This document shows, one piece after another, positions 44,350 through 54,252 of a stretch of 63,772 bases of DNA; within the stretch, counting starts at the first letter, position 1, and each line of letters starts with the position of its first letter. The DNA is taken from assembly GCA_011525695.1 (NCBI GenBank), contig WYBX01000033.1, forward strand, positions 1 through 63,772, written 5' to 3'. A program made the translations under genes and the position numbers. The notes below the pieces were generated by a model. That model ran no database searches and was not told the origin of the DNA. It worked only from the letters and a program-made list of their open reading frames with translations. The stretch comes from Verrucomicrobiia bacterium (GTDB taxonomy: Bacteria; Verrucomicrobiota; Verrucomicrobiia; Opitutales; Opitutaceae).

Positions 44350-45606
44350 ATGTTCCGCTTCATCCACGCCGCCGACCCACATTTGGACAGCCCTTTGCGA
44401 GGTTTGGAAGCCCACGAAGGAGCACCCATCGCGTTACTCCGCGGTGCCACGCGGCGGGCTTTTGAGAACCTAGTTCAGCTAGCCGTCGACGAAGCCGTTC
44501 ACGCTGTCGTGATCGCCGGGGATCTTTACGACGGAGATTGGAAGGACTACAGCACCGGCCTTTTTTTCCGCAGTCAGATGGTCCGGCTGCTCGAAAAGGG
44601 TATCTCCGTCTACCTTATTGCCGGCAACCATGACGCTGCCTCAGTGATCTCCAAGAGACTGAGCCTGCCCGAAAACGTACACGTCTTTTCCACTCGGACC
44701 ACAGAATCCAAGGAAGTGCCGGGGCACCCAGTGGTGATCCACGGGCGTGGGTTCCCCAACAGAGCCGTGCCAGAGAACCTGGCGAAGGAATATCCATCGG
44801 CAATACTCGGCAAATTCAATTTGGGCCTGTTGCACACGAGCCTCAACGGCAGACCGGGACACGACACTTACGCACCGTGTGGAGAGACCGACCTTCGCGA
44901 GAAAGGCTACGACTACTGGGCCCTTGGTCATATTCACCAACCCGAGGTCATCAGCCAGGACCCGTGGATCGTGTTCGCTGGAAACTGTCAGGGACGGCAC
45001 GCTCGCGAGACCGGACCACGCGGCTGCCGGTTGATAACTGTCAACGATTCGCTTGAGGTCGAAAGCGTCGACTGGCATCCACTGGACGTCGTTCGCTGGA
45101 AGGAACTGGCGGTCAATTTGACCAAGTCCGACAGCGAATCCGATGCCTTACGTCGCATCGGTGATGCGATGGAAGACGCCGTGGCTGCTGCCGAAGGCCG
45201 TCTGGTCGCCGCCCGGATAGTCATTACCGGGGCTACATCTTTGCACGGTTCGCTACACCGGGACTTTCAGCGCTGGCGGGCCGAAGTGCAGGCGAAGGCA
45301 CAGGATCAGGGCGAAGAGGCCATTTGGATCGAGCGCATCGCGATTTCCACAACCCCGCTCTACGACGTCGCCCAGCTGGCCGAGCGGGATGACCTAACCC
45401 GAATTGTCGTTGAGAGCCTAAACCAAGACAACGCCGAATTGGCGGCGTTGCCGTCCGAGATTGAAGACATGCTTCAGGTGTTGCCGCTCGAAGTTCGCCG
45501 GGAAGTGGAGGCCGAATGGAGCGGCGATAATCGCAACGCCGTTCTCAGCGATGTTAGGGCGATCATTCTCGATGCACTCGGCACCAAGGGAGGGGAGGCA
45601 CCGTGA
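44350..45606 (+). CDS. Mre11/SbcD-like exonuclease (YhaO-like)
   Basis: This 418-residue calcineurin-like phosphoesterase has FIHAADPHLDSPLRGLE (D-x-H), VIAGDLYDGDW (GD), AGNHDA (GNHD) and YWALGHIHQPEV (GHxH), the complete two-metal site of the SbcD/Mre11 family. YhaO-like members pair with a YhaN ATPase rather than with SbcC, as here. The C-terminal region (from about 260) is a helical partner-binding part. Its stop overlaps the next start (GTGA), and OLD ends 33 bases upstream. Expected activity is DNA end processing powered by the partner ATPase. Confidence 0.88.
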   Translation: MFRFIHAADPHLDSPLRGLEAHEGAPIALLRGATRRAFENLVQLAVDEAVHAVVIAGDLYDGDWKDYSTGLFFRSQMVRLLEKGISVYLIAGNHDAASVISKRLSLPENVHVFSTRTTESKEVPGHPVVIHGRGFPNRAVPENLAKEYPSAILGKFNLGLLHTSLNGRPGHDTYAPCGETDLREKGYDYWALGHIHQPEVISQDPWIVFAGNCQGRHARETGPRGCRLITVNDSLEVESVDWHPLDVVRWKELAVNLTKSDSESDALRRIGDAMEDAVAAAEGRLVAARIVITGATSLHGSLHRDFQRWRAEVQAKAQDQGEEAIWIERIAISTTPLYDVAQLAERDDLTRIVVESLNQDNAELAALPSEIEDMLQVLPLEVRREVEAEWSGDNRNAVLSDVRAIILDALGTKGGEAP

Positions 45607-48600
45607 GATTTCATCGCCTGCAAGTTCCGGCCTTCGGACCTTTTACGAACCTGGATCTCCGGTTTTCGGATCAACCCTGCGATCTCCACGTCATCTTCGG
45701 CGCCAACGAAGCCGGTAAGAGTTCCCTGCTCCGCGCCATCCGTGACCTGCTCTTTGGTATCCATACCCAATCACGCGACAACTTCCTCCACGATTACGGC
45801 GCGCTCCGAATCAGCGGCGAGGTTCGCAACTGCGCAGGCGAGAAGTTGATCTTTCAACGGCGAAAGGGAAACAAGAACACCCTCCTGGACGCGTCCGGCC
45901 AGCCATTGTCGGATTCCGCCCTCGTTCCCTTTCTAGGTGGAGTTGATCAAGCCTACTTTTCGGCCATGTTCGGCCTGGGAACCCACGAGCTTCGTGAAGG
46001 AGCGCAGCAGTTGCTCCGGGGCGAGGGCGACATCGGCACAGCCCTATTTTCGGCCACCATGGGCGGAACTCCGGTGCAGAAGATCGTCAATGCCTTGCAA
46101 GAGGAGGCCGATCGGCTCTTCAAGGGCCGCGCCTCAACGACCGTGTCTATTCGCCCGGCCGTCAGCCGCTACAAGGAATTGTTGAGGCAATGCCGTGACG
46201 CGATCGTCAATCCAGAGGTATGGGACCGCGTCGAAACAGAGTTCTCCGAAGCCGGCGCGACGAGGAGGAAACTCGAGAGTGAAATCGCCGACCTCGAGCG
46301 GACTCTGAAGTGGATTTCGCGCTGCCAGGACGCGCTGCCCACGGTCGGTCTTCTCCTCGAAGAGCAGCACAAATTGGCTCAGCTTCCGACCCTGCCCGAC
46401 CTCGCCAGCGACTTTGTGCCCAAGGCTCGAGCCGCCCGTGAAGAAGTGCGAGAAACGCAGGCGGTGGTCCAGCGCCTGAGGGATCAAATCGGTCAGCTTC
46501 GGACCCAATTGAAGGAGTGTCACACCGCTCCCGCCGTATTGGCTGAGGCGGATTCCTTGGATCATCTGCATCAGGATTTGGGTGCGTACCGCGCCAATCA
46601 GAGATCCCTCGCGGCATTTGGAGCCGCACGAGCCGAACTCGAGCCGGCGATCCGTTCAGGCATGAAGAATCTGCAACTTTCCGGTGAATTCGCCGCCCTT
46701 GGGGATCACCGACTCAGTAGTCCAGTGCGACTTTTCTGCGAAGAGGCCGCCGAGCTACTCACCCGTGAGTTAGCCGAGCAGGCGGCAAGTGCCGAAAAAG
46801 CAGCCGATCTCCTGAATCAGATCGAGGCTCAGGAATCTGAGCTTCAGGCTCTTCCGGAAGCAGATCTGACGCCGCTCCGTGAAGCGCTGGCCGTTGCTGC
46901 CGAAGCCACGGATGCCGACCGCACGTTCTCCGCCATTGAAACCGAGGTGAAGCGGCTGACCAGGGAGGCCGCCAGCCAGCATCGCCAATTGACCGGTGCA
47001 CCGGCGGACCTCGATGCGACCGCCGCGCTTGCCATCCCAGCCGCCGCTTCGATCCGGCGCTTTCAGGAACGAATGGAAAGTATCCGGCGGGACGTGAAGA
47101 CCGAAGAGGACGCGATCCGGGACGCGACCAAAAATGCCGGCGCCATCAAACTCGATCTCGACCGGTTACAGCGACAAGGAGAATTGCCTTCGGAGGATGC
47201 ACTGCGCCTTGCCAGGGAGCATCGGGACCACGGCTGGAGTCTGGTGCTCGCAGAATGGAAAGGCACCGGAGCCAACGAGGAACTGGTGCCGGGCTCACCC
47301 CTTGAAGAGGCCTTCCCAATGGCGATCGCCAAGGCCGATCAGGTCGCGGATCGGTTGCGGCTGCACGCCGAGGCGGTCGCACAGGCGGAAGAGAAGCGGC
47401 AACAGTTGGGTCAACTTGAACAGGAAGCCGGTGACGCCAGCCGGAGAATCGAGAAACTGCAAGCGACTTTGGACGACTGCGATCAGTCCTGGCACGCCGA
47501 GTGGGCTGTCTGCGGGGTCTCTCCGCGTTCGCCGGAAGAAATGCTCGAATGGCGCGACCTTTGGAGCGAGTTCCGAGCGCGCCTGGAAAGGCTGCATGCG
47601 GCGCAAGAGTCACGTGACAGAAAGTTCGAACAAATCCAACTGGCTCGGAAGCGGCTGGCAGCGGTTCTGGGCGAATCCGATGCGAAGGAATTTTCTCTGT
47701 TGTTCGACGCGGCCAAGCAGCGGGTGCAGAAGGCGGAACAATCAGCCGGTCGGCGCATCGCGGAAGCGAAGGCGCTCGCCCGGTTGCAGGCGGAACGGGA
47801 TAGGATCGAGAAGCGCCGCGCGCCCCTGACCGAGGCCGTCCAAGCCGCGAGGAAAAAGTGGGAATCGCAATGTGCCGCTGTCGGCCTGCCGGAAGGCACG
47901 TCTCCCGATGCCGGCCTGAAGCTCTTGGGGGAGCGGAAAGACCTCCTCGCCCAGTTCGATAAATGGCAGGAGCTGTCTACAAAGTCTGAGCTGGCTGCTG
48001 AAGCGATCCGCCACTTTGAAGGGATCGTCGACACAAAAGCCCGGGCACTGGAGATCGTCGGTGACACCACGGAAGCCCGCGAGACCGCGCTATGGAAAGC
48101 CCTCACCGTCGCCCGCCAAGTGCAGGCCCGACACGATCAGCTGGCAGCCCAAATTGAAAAGGCCGGCAACGATCTTGAAGAAGCGGAAGTGCGTGCCGCC
48201 CGCGCAGATGAATCTCTCAATGTCCTGCTTCAACTGGCCGACCTGAGGTCGGTCGACGAACTGGAACCCTTACTGGCGCACCTCGAACAGCGCCAAGCTG
48301 TGCAGGCCCAGATTGACAGTTTACGTCACACACTTGGCGGCTTGGCCCGCGGTCAGACTGTGGATGACTTTGTCTCCAAGGTGCGGGCCGAAAAGCCCGA
48401 CGACTTTGAACAGCGAAAATCAGCCGCCGAGCATGACAGGCTCGAGAAGGAAACTGCACTCACCGGAATCCGAGAGACGCTGTTCAAGTTCGGAGAGGAG
48501 AAACGACACCTCGAGCAGGCCGGTGACGCCGCTGCGGCCTTTCGTCAGGAAGCGGAGTCCAGTGCGTCCGCCATGCGCAAGGATGCAGCCCGGTTTCTGC

Positions 48601-49082
48601 GCCTACGCCTGGCGACTCATTTGCTGCAGAGCCAGATCGAGCGATTTCGAAAAGAGAACCAGGGCCCGCTCCTCCAAAAATCCGGTGATGTATTTCGTGC
48701 CATCACACGCGGTGCCTTCGGCGGTCTCGGGGCGGAGTTCAATGCCGACGACGTTCCCGTCCTGGTGGGTGTTCGTCCGGAAGGGACGAAGGTGCCGGTG
48801 GAAGGCCTGAGCGATGGAACCCGCGATCAACTGTTCCTGGCGCTGCGTCTGGCGGCGCTGGAGCGCCATCTCGAAGAACACGAACCCATGCCTCTGATCT
48901 TGGACGACCTCCTAATCACATTCGATGACGAGCGCACAATGGCGATCCTGCCTTCGCTAGCCGCCTTGGCCAAACGCACGCAGATCTTCCTGTTCACGCA
49001 CCACGAACACCTCCTTGGCCATTGCCGTCAAACTCTGGGCGAAGGGCAATTCCATCTCCATCGGCTTGGCAACGCCGTTTGA
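45603..49082 (+). CDS. Rad50/SbcC-like ATPase (YhaN-like)
   Basis: This 1159-residue SMC-like protein has an N-terminal ATPase half (MRFHRLQVPAFGPFTNLDLR; VIFGANEAGKSSLLRAI) with the YhaN-specific FLHDYG and GTHELREGAQQLLRGEGD. Very long coiled coils span about 200-1040. The C-terminal half has signature GLSDGTRDQLFLALRLA and Walker B MPLILDDLLITFDD, then FLFTHHEHL. The start is GTG (45603), supported by a GGGAGGGGAGG Shine-Dalgarno run just upstream and the 4-base overlap with the exonuclease. Together they form an Mre11-Rad50-type complex. No CxxC zinc hook is seen in the coil. Confidence 0.88.
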   Translation: MRFHRLQVPAFGPFTNLDLRFSDQPCDLHVIFGANEAGKSSLLRAIRDLLFGIHTQSRDNFLHDYGALRISGEVRNCAGEKLIFQRRKGNKNTLLDASGQPLSDSALVPFLGGVDQAYFSAMFGLGTHELREGAQQLLRGEGDIGTALFSATMGGTPVQKIVNALQEEADRLFKGRASTTVSIRPAVSRYKELLRQCRDAIVNPEVWDRVETEFSEAGATRRKLESEIADLERTLKWISRCQDALPTVGLLLEEQHKLAQLPTLPDLASDFVPKARAAREEVRETQAVVQRLRDQIGQLRTQLKECHTAPAVLAEADSLDHLHQDLGAYRANQRSLAAFGAARAELEPAIRSGMKNLQLSGEFAALGDHRLSSPVRLFCEEAAELLTRELAEQAASAEKAADLLNQIEAQESELQALPEADLTPLREALAVAAEATDADRTFSAIETEVKRLTREAASQHRQLTGAPADLDATAALAIPAAASIRRFQERMESIRRDVKTEEDAIRDATKNAGAIKLDLDRLQRQGELPSEDALRLAREHRDHGWSLVLAEWKGTGANEELVPGSPLEEAFPMAIAKADQVADRLRLHAEAVAQAEEKRQQLGQLEQEAGDASRRIEKLQATLDDCDQSWHAEWAVCGVSPRSPEEMLEWRDLWSEFRARLERLHAAQESRDRKFEQIQLARKRLAAVLGESDAKEFSLLFDAAKQRVQKAEQSAGRRIAEAKALARLQAERDRIEKRRAPLTEAVQAARKKWESQCAAVGLPEGTSPDAGLKLLGERKDLLAQFDKWQELSTKSELAAEAIRHFEGIVDTKARALEIVGDTTEARETALWKALTVARQVQARHDQLAAQIEKAGNDLEEAEVRAARADESLNVLLQLADLRSVDELEPLLAHLEQRQAVQAQIDSLRHTLGGLARGQTVDDFVSKVRAEKPDDFEQRKSAAEHDRLEKETALTGIRETLFKFGEEKRHLEQAGDAAAAFRQEAESSASAMRKDAARFLRLRLATHLLQSQIERFRKENQGPLLQKSGDVFRAITRGAFGGLGAEFNADDVPVLVGVRPEGTKVPVEGLSDGTRDQLFLALRLAALERHLEEHEPMPLILDDLLITFDDERTMAILPSLAALAKRTQIFLFTHHEHLLGHCRQTLGEGQFHLHRLGNAV

Positions 49083-49117
49083 CCTAACCCCATGTTCGAG
49101 AATCCGAGAGCTTCGCA

Positions 49118-51979
49118 TCACGTTTCCAGAACAACCAAACCGTTCTTCAAACGGCTGAACCAACCGGGATAATCGCGGGGACGAAGCAGGCTGAAGACAT
49201 AGTGTTGGCGAACGGAATCGCGGAACGGCTGGGCGACATCGACTTCCTGGGTTTCCCGCAGGCGACGATTCAAAACGGCGAAGTGCTCCTTGGCGTAAGC
49301 CTCCTTTGCCCTTGTCTCTTCGGAATTGTCATCATCGCTCTTGATTTCGACGACCAGGATGAGCTGTTCGATTCCCCCGTTCTGCAATTCTCGGAGGTGG
49401 GTTGCACTGGTCATGACGGCATCGGCCGGCAGGTGGCTCAGGTAATGGGCAATGTCGAGCCGGATGAAGAAGTCGGGGTTGAAGGATCGCCGCACACGGT
49501 CCCTGCCATGCCGCCAGTACTCGTAATCGACACTGTAGAAGTCGGTGTCGGGTGCCTTGACCCATGATTGAAGCAAGCGGCCATGATCGATCAGCCGGAA
49601 CAAAAACAACCGCTCGGGCTCATGGCTCAGGATGACGAGCTCCTGCGGGGTGCGGAACAATGAGGCGTTCACGGCGTACAGGTGCTTGAGGGACATCAAC
49701 TGCCGGACGTAATCGCGATTAAAGTCCTCCTGGCTGGGCAGCCACCCTTCTGATCCCAGCGCCATCTGCCGTGATTGCCGTGTGACCTCCTTGAGCACGA
49801 ACTGATTCTGCTTACCAAGTTCCCGTTCGTAATCTTCGGAAAGGAAGACACTGACATCCTGCTCCAGCCCACCGGCCCGCGCACTGTTCCGATGCATCGC
49901 GGCCGTGGCCACGCCCACGAGCTGCCCTTCGACGTTCTCCCGTATCACCTTGCTCGTGCCTTTGGGCAGGTAGGCGTTAAAAAAGATGTCCACCTGCTGC
50001 TTGTTCTCGACCGACAGGCGGTCGCCACCGATCCCGGCACGTTGCATGGCTGCCCGGATGATTCGCTCGATTTCTTCCCGGCCGGGCACCCGATCGCAAA
50101 CGAAGCCGTTTCCGAAATCGAAACGGTCACTCTCGAAGGTGGTATTGCGGAACCGCCGCTCGACGTCGTAAACCACGGAATCGAAGGTGCAGAAGTCACG
50201 GGTAAGCTTGAACTCCTTCCTGCCCTCCAGATACGTCACTGTGACCCCGAGGCGCTCGGTAAAAGGCGTCAGGACGAGCGTGCGTTGGGCCAGCTCCGAC
50301 TCGCGCTCCTCGGGAGTACGTTCCTGGACTCGCGTGGCGGGAACGTATTCCAGATTGAACACGCTGAAGTTGTGCCGGGCACGTTCCTGAGCGGCATCAG
50401 TGAGCGCGCTGGAAATGAAGCGAGTCTCGCAATCGGTGACCTGGGTCAGCAGTTCCTGGATGTGCTCGGCGAACCGCTCGTGGTTGGTGATGGTGACGAC
50501 CGGATAGTTTTGCTTGATTTGGAGGAATGGCACCCGCCGGGGCAGGCGGAGGCCGCGGCCCAGGACCTGGGAGATTAACAGCTTCGAGTTGAACACCCGC
50601 TCCTCCATGGGGACGATCTGAAAGACGTTGTCCACGTCCCAGCCCTCAGAGAGTTTGTTGACGGCAAAAACGAATTCGACCCGGCCGCCGACCTGGGAGG
50701 GATCGGTTTCCTCGATCTGGTCGAGCTTCTGTTTGTAGTCGGTGTCGCCGGCCTTGCTGATGACGCAGATGACCTTCTCCCGCGCGGCTTGCTCCAGTGC
50801 GGCCCGCGGCAGGGGCGCATATTCGGGCGAGGCGTTCTTCAGATAGTCGGCCAGCACCTTTACAAATTCATCGGTACCGCGCTGCGCTGATGCCTGGGTC
50901 TGACAAATGAAGATTGTGATCGGTTTGACCAGAGCTTTGCCATTCTCGCCGGCATACGCGAATCTTCCCAGGTTTTCGGAGTGGGTCTTGAGGATTTGCT
51001 CAAACTTCTGGTACTGGGTCAGATCCTTCTCGCCCTCATCCGTCTCCAGCTTGAGCAGGGGATTCATTCGCTTGACGATCTGTTCGTCTGTGGCGTCGCG
51101 GATCGAGTAGTTGAAGATGACATCCACGAAGTAGTCGTTCTGGTTGTACGGCGTGCCGGTGAATCCTATGTGCCTCGTGATCCGCTGCTCTTCCCTCAAG
51201 AACTTCATCCACAGCCGCTCGTCGCGGTCCTGACCGGTGCCTTCACGGCCGTCCTCGAAATCGTAGGCCACCCCTCCGCCCGAAAAATCGAGATGGGAGT
51301 AAGCGTGGTGAACTTCGTCACTCAGCACCAGCAACTCGTCGCCGCTCTGGGCGAAGAGATCCCGACCCAGGGAGTTGTTCTCCCGCGTATAAACTGCGTT
51401 GATATTCTCGATCAGGATCGACCCCGGTTCAAACGGGTCGTTGCTGTTGATCAATTTCACCACCCGATTGCGAAGCGGCTCGGGCAGGTGGGGCTTCAGT
51501 GTCGCGGCCTTGGCGCCGTACACGTATTCCTTGAACTTCTCGGTGAGTCCCTGCTCGATCACGGTGGAGGCCGGGCCGAGCACGAGCACCCGCTGGGTCT
51601 TGCCGAGCAGCACGGATAGGTGCGCCACGGCGATCATTATATAGGATTTGCCCGTGCCGGTGGCGAGGTGGCAAACGCCGGAGAGCTTGTCGGCGAGCGG
51701 CAGCAGCCTCAGGAAATGCTCTTCGCTCTGGAAGCGCTGCTGGATGGCTTCTTTCTTCCGGAAGTTTGCACGTGCCAGGTCCGCGACGGTTGCGTACCGC
51801 CCTCCCCACAGGTAGATCATGATGTGGCGGATGGCTTCGAACTGGTATTCGCGGCCCTCCGTCAGAGCCCGCACGTAGTCCTCGACTTCGGCAAAGTCGA
51901 ATCGCTCCACGTCGCAGGTGCGCGGGTTTATGTCGAGCGTGTGCTCGGACAGGGACAGCTTCGTGGCGCCTGCGGGCAT
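49118..51979 (-). CDS. Type III restriction enzyme, Res subunit
   Basis: This 953-residue ATP-dependent endonuclease has the SF2 motor with LATGTGKSYIMIAVAH (Walker A near 105-118), LVLSDEVHHAYSHLDF (DExH near 225), HIGFTGTPYNQND (motif III), SEGWDVDNVFQI and ISQVLGRGLRLPRR (motif VI). The C-terminal PD-(D/E)xK nuclease has FNPDFFIRLDI and LILVVEIKSDDDNSEETRAK. It starts 8 bases after mod, the normal type III order. It cuts when Mod-recognised sites are unmethylated. Motifs look intact, so an active system is likely. Confidence 0.92.
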   Translation of the reverse strand: MPAGATKLSLSEHTLDINPRTCDVERFDFAEVEDYVRALTEGREYQFEAIRHIMIYLWGGRYATVADLARANFRKKEAIQQRFQSEEHFLRLLPLADKLSGVCHLATGTGKSYIMIAVAHLSVLLGKTQRVLVLGPASTVIEQGLTEKFKEYVYGAKAATLKPHLPEPLRNRVVKLINSNDPFEPGSILIENINAVYTRENNSLGRDLFAQSGDELLVLSDEVHHAYSHLDFSGGGVAYDFEDGREGTGQDRDERLWMKFLREEQRITRHIGFTGTPYNQNDYFVDVIFNYSIRDATDEQIVKRMNPLLKLETDEGEKDLTQYQKFEQILKTHSENLGRFAYAGENGKALVKPITIFICQTQASAQRGTDEFVKVLADYLKNASPEYAPLPRAALEQAAREKVICVISKAGDTDYKQKLDQIEETDPSQVGGRVEFVFAVNKLSEGWDVDNVFQIVPMEERVFNSKLLISQVLGRGLRLPRRVPFLQIKQNYPVVTITNHERFAEHIQELLTQVTDCETRFISSALTDAAQERARHNFSVFNLEYVPATRVQERTPEERESELAQRTLVLTPFTERLGVTVTYLEGRKEFKLTRDFCTFDSVVYDVERRFRNTTFESDRFDFGNGFVCDRVPGREEIERIIRAAMQRAGIGGDRLSVENKQQVDIFFNAYLPKGTSKVIRENVEGQLVGVATAAMHRNSARAGGLEQDVSVFLSEDYERELGKQNQFVLKEVTRQSRQMALGSEGWLPSQEDFNRDYVRQLMSLKHLYAVNASLFRTPQELVILSHEPERLFLFRLIDHGRLLQSWVKAPDTDFYSVDYEYWRHGRDRVRRSFNPDFFIRLDIAHYLSHLPADAVMTSATHLRELQNGGIEQLILVVEIKSDDDNSEETRAKEAYAKEHFAVLNRRLRETQEVDVAQPFRDSVRQHYVFSLLRPRDYPGWFSRLKNGLVVLET

Positions 51980-51987
51980 GGAGCGGG

Positions 51988-54132
51988 CTATTTTACCAGG
52001 GTGACCTTGCTTTCGTTCCCGTGCTTATCGACGGCAATGATTGCCGTCTTGCCGATCGTACTCTTGAGCACGACCTCCCCGTCTTTCATATCGTTTTGGT
52101 ACACGCACGCGTCGACGTTGAAGGTTTCACCGTCGTAGCCGGTGTCCACCAGGATCATGGCGAGACCGTCCAGCCCCTCGTAGCGCTGCTCGGCGGCGTT
52201 CAGGATCGTCGTGCTGAAATCCGTGACCCTGAATCCCCTCGCGGTCTTCTTCACCTTGATCGCAACTTCCTCGTGGAAATAGAAACCGACCGAGGAGATC
52301 AACCGGTTGATATTCTCCGGGGAGCTGGGTTGCTCACAAAGCTGGAAGTTACGGGCGGCCTCCTCCAGCACCTTGTAGGGGAAGGTGAGCATGTGGAACG
52401 TGACCTTTTCTCCCCTTGCGTTCCTGACCACGGTTTCCGCGCCGACGCGCACGCAGGACTCCGGCGCCACGACATAGTAGGCGCCCTTCAGTTTGCCGCC
52501 TGCCTGTCCGAGGATGCCCTTCAGATAGTCCATGTCCACGCGCACCTTGCGCAGATAGTCGTCATCCCAAACGGGATATACCTCGACCGGATCGCCGCCC
52601 TTCTGGGCGACGACATTGCTGACGTGGTACTTCCTGGCGAACTGCTCATCCCGTTCCGTGATGCCGAAGATGCCGAGGACGAAGGCGACATAGGCATCGC
52701 GGTTGCGGCGCAGATCCATGATCTTGCTGAAATCGAAGGCGCCCACCGACACGACGCAGAAGTCCTTCGGCGGTTCGCCGTAGGGTCGCTTCTTCTTGCG
52801 CTGCTCCGGCGTGAGGCCGAGTTTGTCCGACTCCGCGATCGTCGCCAGTCGCTTCTGCATGGTGTAGATCGCGTGCTTGCCGAAATCGCACGTGATCCAC
52901 CGTCGACCGAGTTTCTCCGCTACCGCAGCCGTCGTGCCTGAACCGCCGAACGGGTCCATCACAAGATCGTCGGGATTGCTGCTGGCCATTACGATCCGTT
53001 CAAGGAGCGCCTCAGGCTTCTGCGTTGGGTAGTCCGCCATCCGATCACCTGGATCCTTGAACTGCCAAATTGTCTGAACTGCTTTGCCGGCGTCTTCGTC
53101 TGCGTAGCGCTTCAGGCGGGGATTCCCGCTGGATGACCACTCAACAAGACCATCAGCATCGAATTGATCTAGGGTTTCAGGAACAAAGGCCCAATGCCTA
53201 CCGGATGGTGGACGTATCCCGCGCCACGCCTCTCCTGTGGGTCCGTAACGAACGCCTTTTGCATGAAGAGCAACGGTAGTGTAGCTACGCCCAGTCTTCT
53301 CCTCGACTTGCGGGAAGTCCTGATCCGCCTGCTCATCATCGCGTTCCTCATAAATGCGATTGAGTATTGTGGCCTCGGAACGTGCGTATAGGAAAACCGT
53401 ATCGTGGATATTCCCGAAGCCCGAGGAAGTGTAGTTCTTGGGATTGCACTTGATGCGTACGATCTCGTTCCGGAAATTGGCTGCTCCGAAGACCTCATCC
53501 AGAACCACTCTGATGTAGTGCGCCATTCTAGAGTCCAAGTGCAAGTAGATGCTTCCATCAATGGACAGACATTCGCGCATGAAAATCAGACGCTCTCGTA
53601 GCTGCTCGACGAACTCCGCTCTGTCCACTTTGTCGCTGTAACTGTCCTCGCCCTCTTTAGCTTGGAAATCGGCCTTTGTCGCAAATGGTGGATCCATGTA
53701 CACGAGCTTTATCTTACCCTTGATCTTGCCCCTGATCAGCGGATCCTGGTCGAGGTAGCAGGTCTTGAGGAACTGGAGATTGTCGCCCTGGACGATCATG
53801 TTCTTCCAGCCGGTTTCCCACGTGGGGCCGGTTTCCTGGATCAGCTCGAGTTGTTGGACCTCCTTCTGGAACTTGCCGCCCCTGAAAAAGCGCACGATCT
53901 GGAGCGGCGAACCGGCGCCGAAAGCCGATGCCTCATTCAGGATCGCGGCCTCGGATCGCTTGCCGGCGTACTCGATGGTCGGGATGGAGGCGCGGTTCAA
54001 CGTCTTGAAGTCGAACCCGGCATAGAGCTTCGGGAACAGTTTTCTGGCGAGGTCTGAGGGAGGCTCGACACGGTCGTTCAGGCAGCGCAGGAGCGTCTGG
54101 GCCTCCTGCTCGGTCAGGTTGAGGTCAGGCAT
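51988..54132 (-). CDS. Type III DNA methyltransferase, Mod subunit
   Basis: This 714-residue N6-adenine or N4-cytosine methyltransferase of beta class has catalytic motif IV LVYMDPPFATKADFQ near 140-153 and the AdoMet pocket VMDPFGGSGTTAAVAEKLGR near 392. DYPTQKPEALLERIV is typical of the family. The TRD lies between, and a long C-terminal region (from about 430) serves Res binding and recognition. It is followed by res. The upstream 120 bases are AT-rich and may carry a promoter that lets R-M be expressed apart from the AlbA/helicase genes. The target sequence is not inferable. Confidence 0.92.
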   Translation of the reverse strand: MPDLNLTEQEAQTLLRCLNDRVEPPSDLARKLFPKLYAGFDFKTLNRASIPTIEYAGKRSEAAILNEASAFGAGSPLQIVRFFRGGKFQKEVQQLELIQETGPTWETGWKNMIVQGDNLQFLKTCYLDQDPLIRGKIKGKIKLVYMDPPFATKADFQAKEGEDSYSDKVDRAEFVEQLRERLIFMRECLSIDGSIYLHLDSRMAHYIRVVLDEVFGAANFRNEIVRIKCNPKNYTSSGFGNIHDTVFLYARSEATILNRIYEERDDEQADQDFPQVEEKTGRSYTTVALHAKGVRYGPTGEAWRGIRPPSGRHWAFVPETLDQFDADGLVEWSSSGNPRLKRYADEDAGKAVQTIWQFKDPGDRMADYPTQKPEALLERIVMASSNPDDLVMDPFGGSGTTAAVAEKLGRRWITCDFGKHAIYTMQKRLATIAESDKLGLTPEQRKKKRPYGEPPKDFCVVSVGAFDFSKIMDLRRNRDAYVAFVLGIFGITERDEQFARKYHVSNVVAQKGGDPVEVYPVWDDDYLRKVRVDMDYLKGILGQAGGKLKGAYYVVAPESCVRVGAETVVRNARGEKVTFHMLTFPYKVLEEAARNFQLCEQPSSPENINRLISSVGFYFHEEVAIKVKKTARGFRVTDFSTTILNAAEQRYEGLDGLAMILVDTGYDGETFNVDACVYQNDMKDGEVVLKSTIGKTAIIAVDKHGNESKVTLVK

Positions 54133-54252
54133 GGTGGGCGGCGAAGGGATGCTTTGTCATAAGTCATCCGCCTACAATAGGTTACATTCGGAAGAGATAA
54201 TAACAGAAAACGTAAAGATAGGACTTTAAGGCAGATACGTTTGGCAGGGTCA

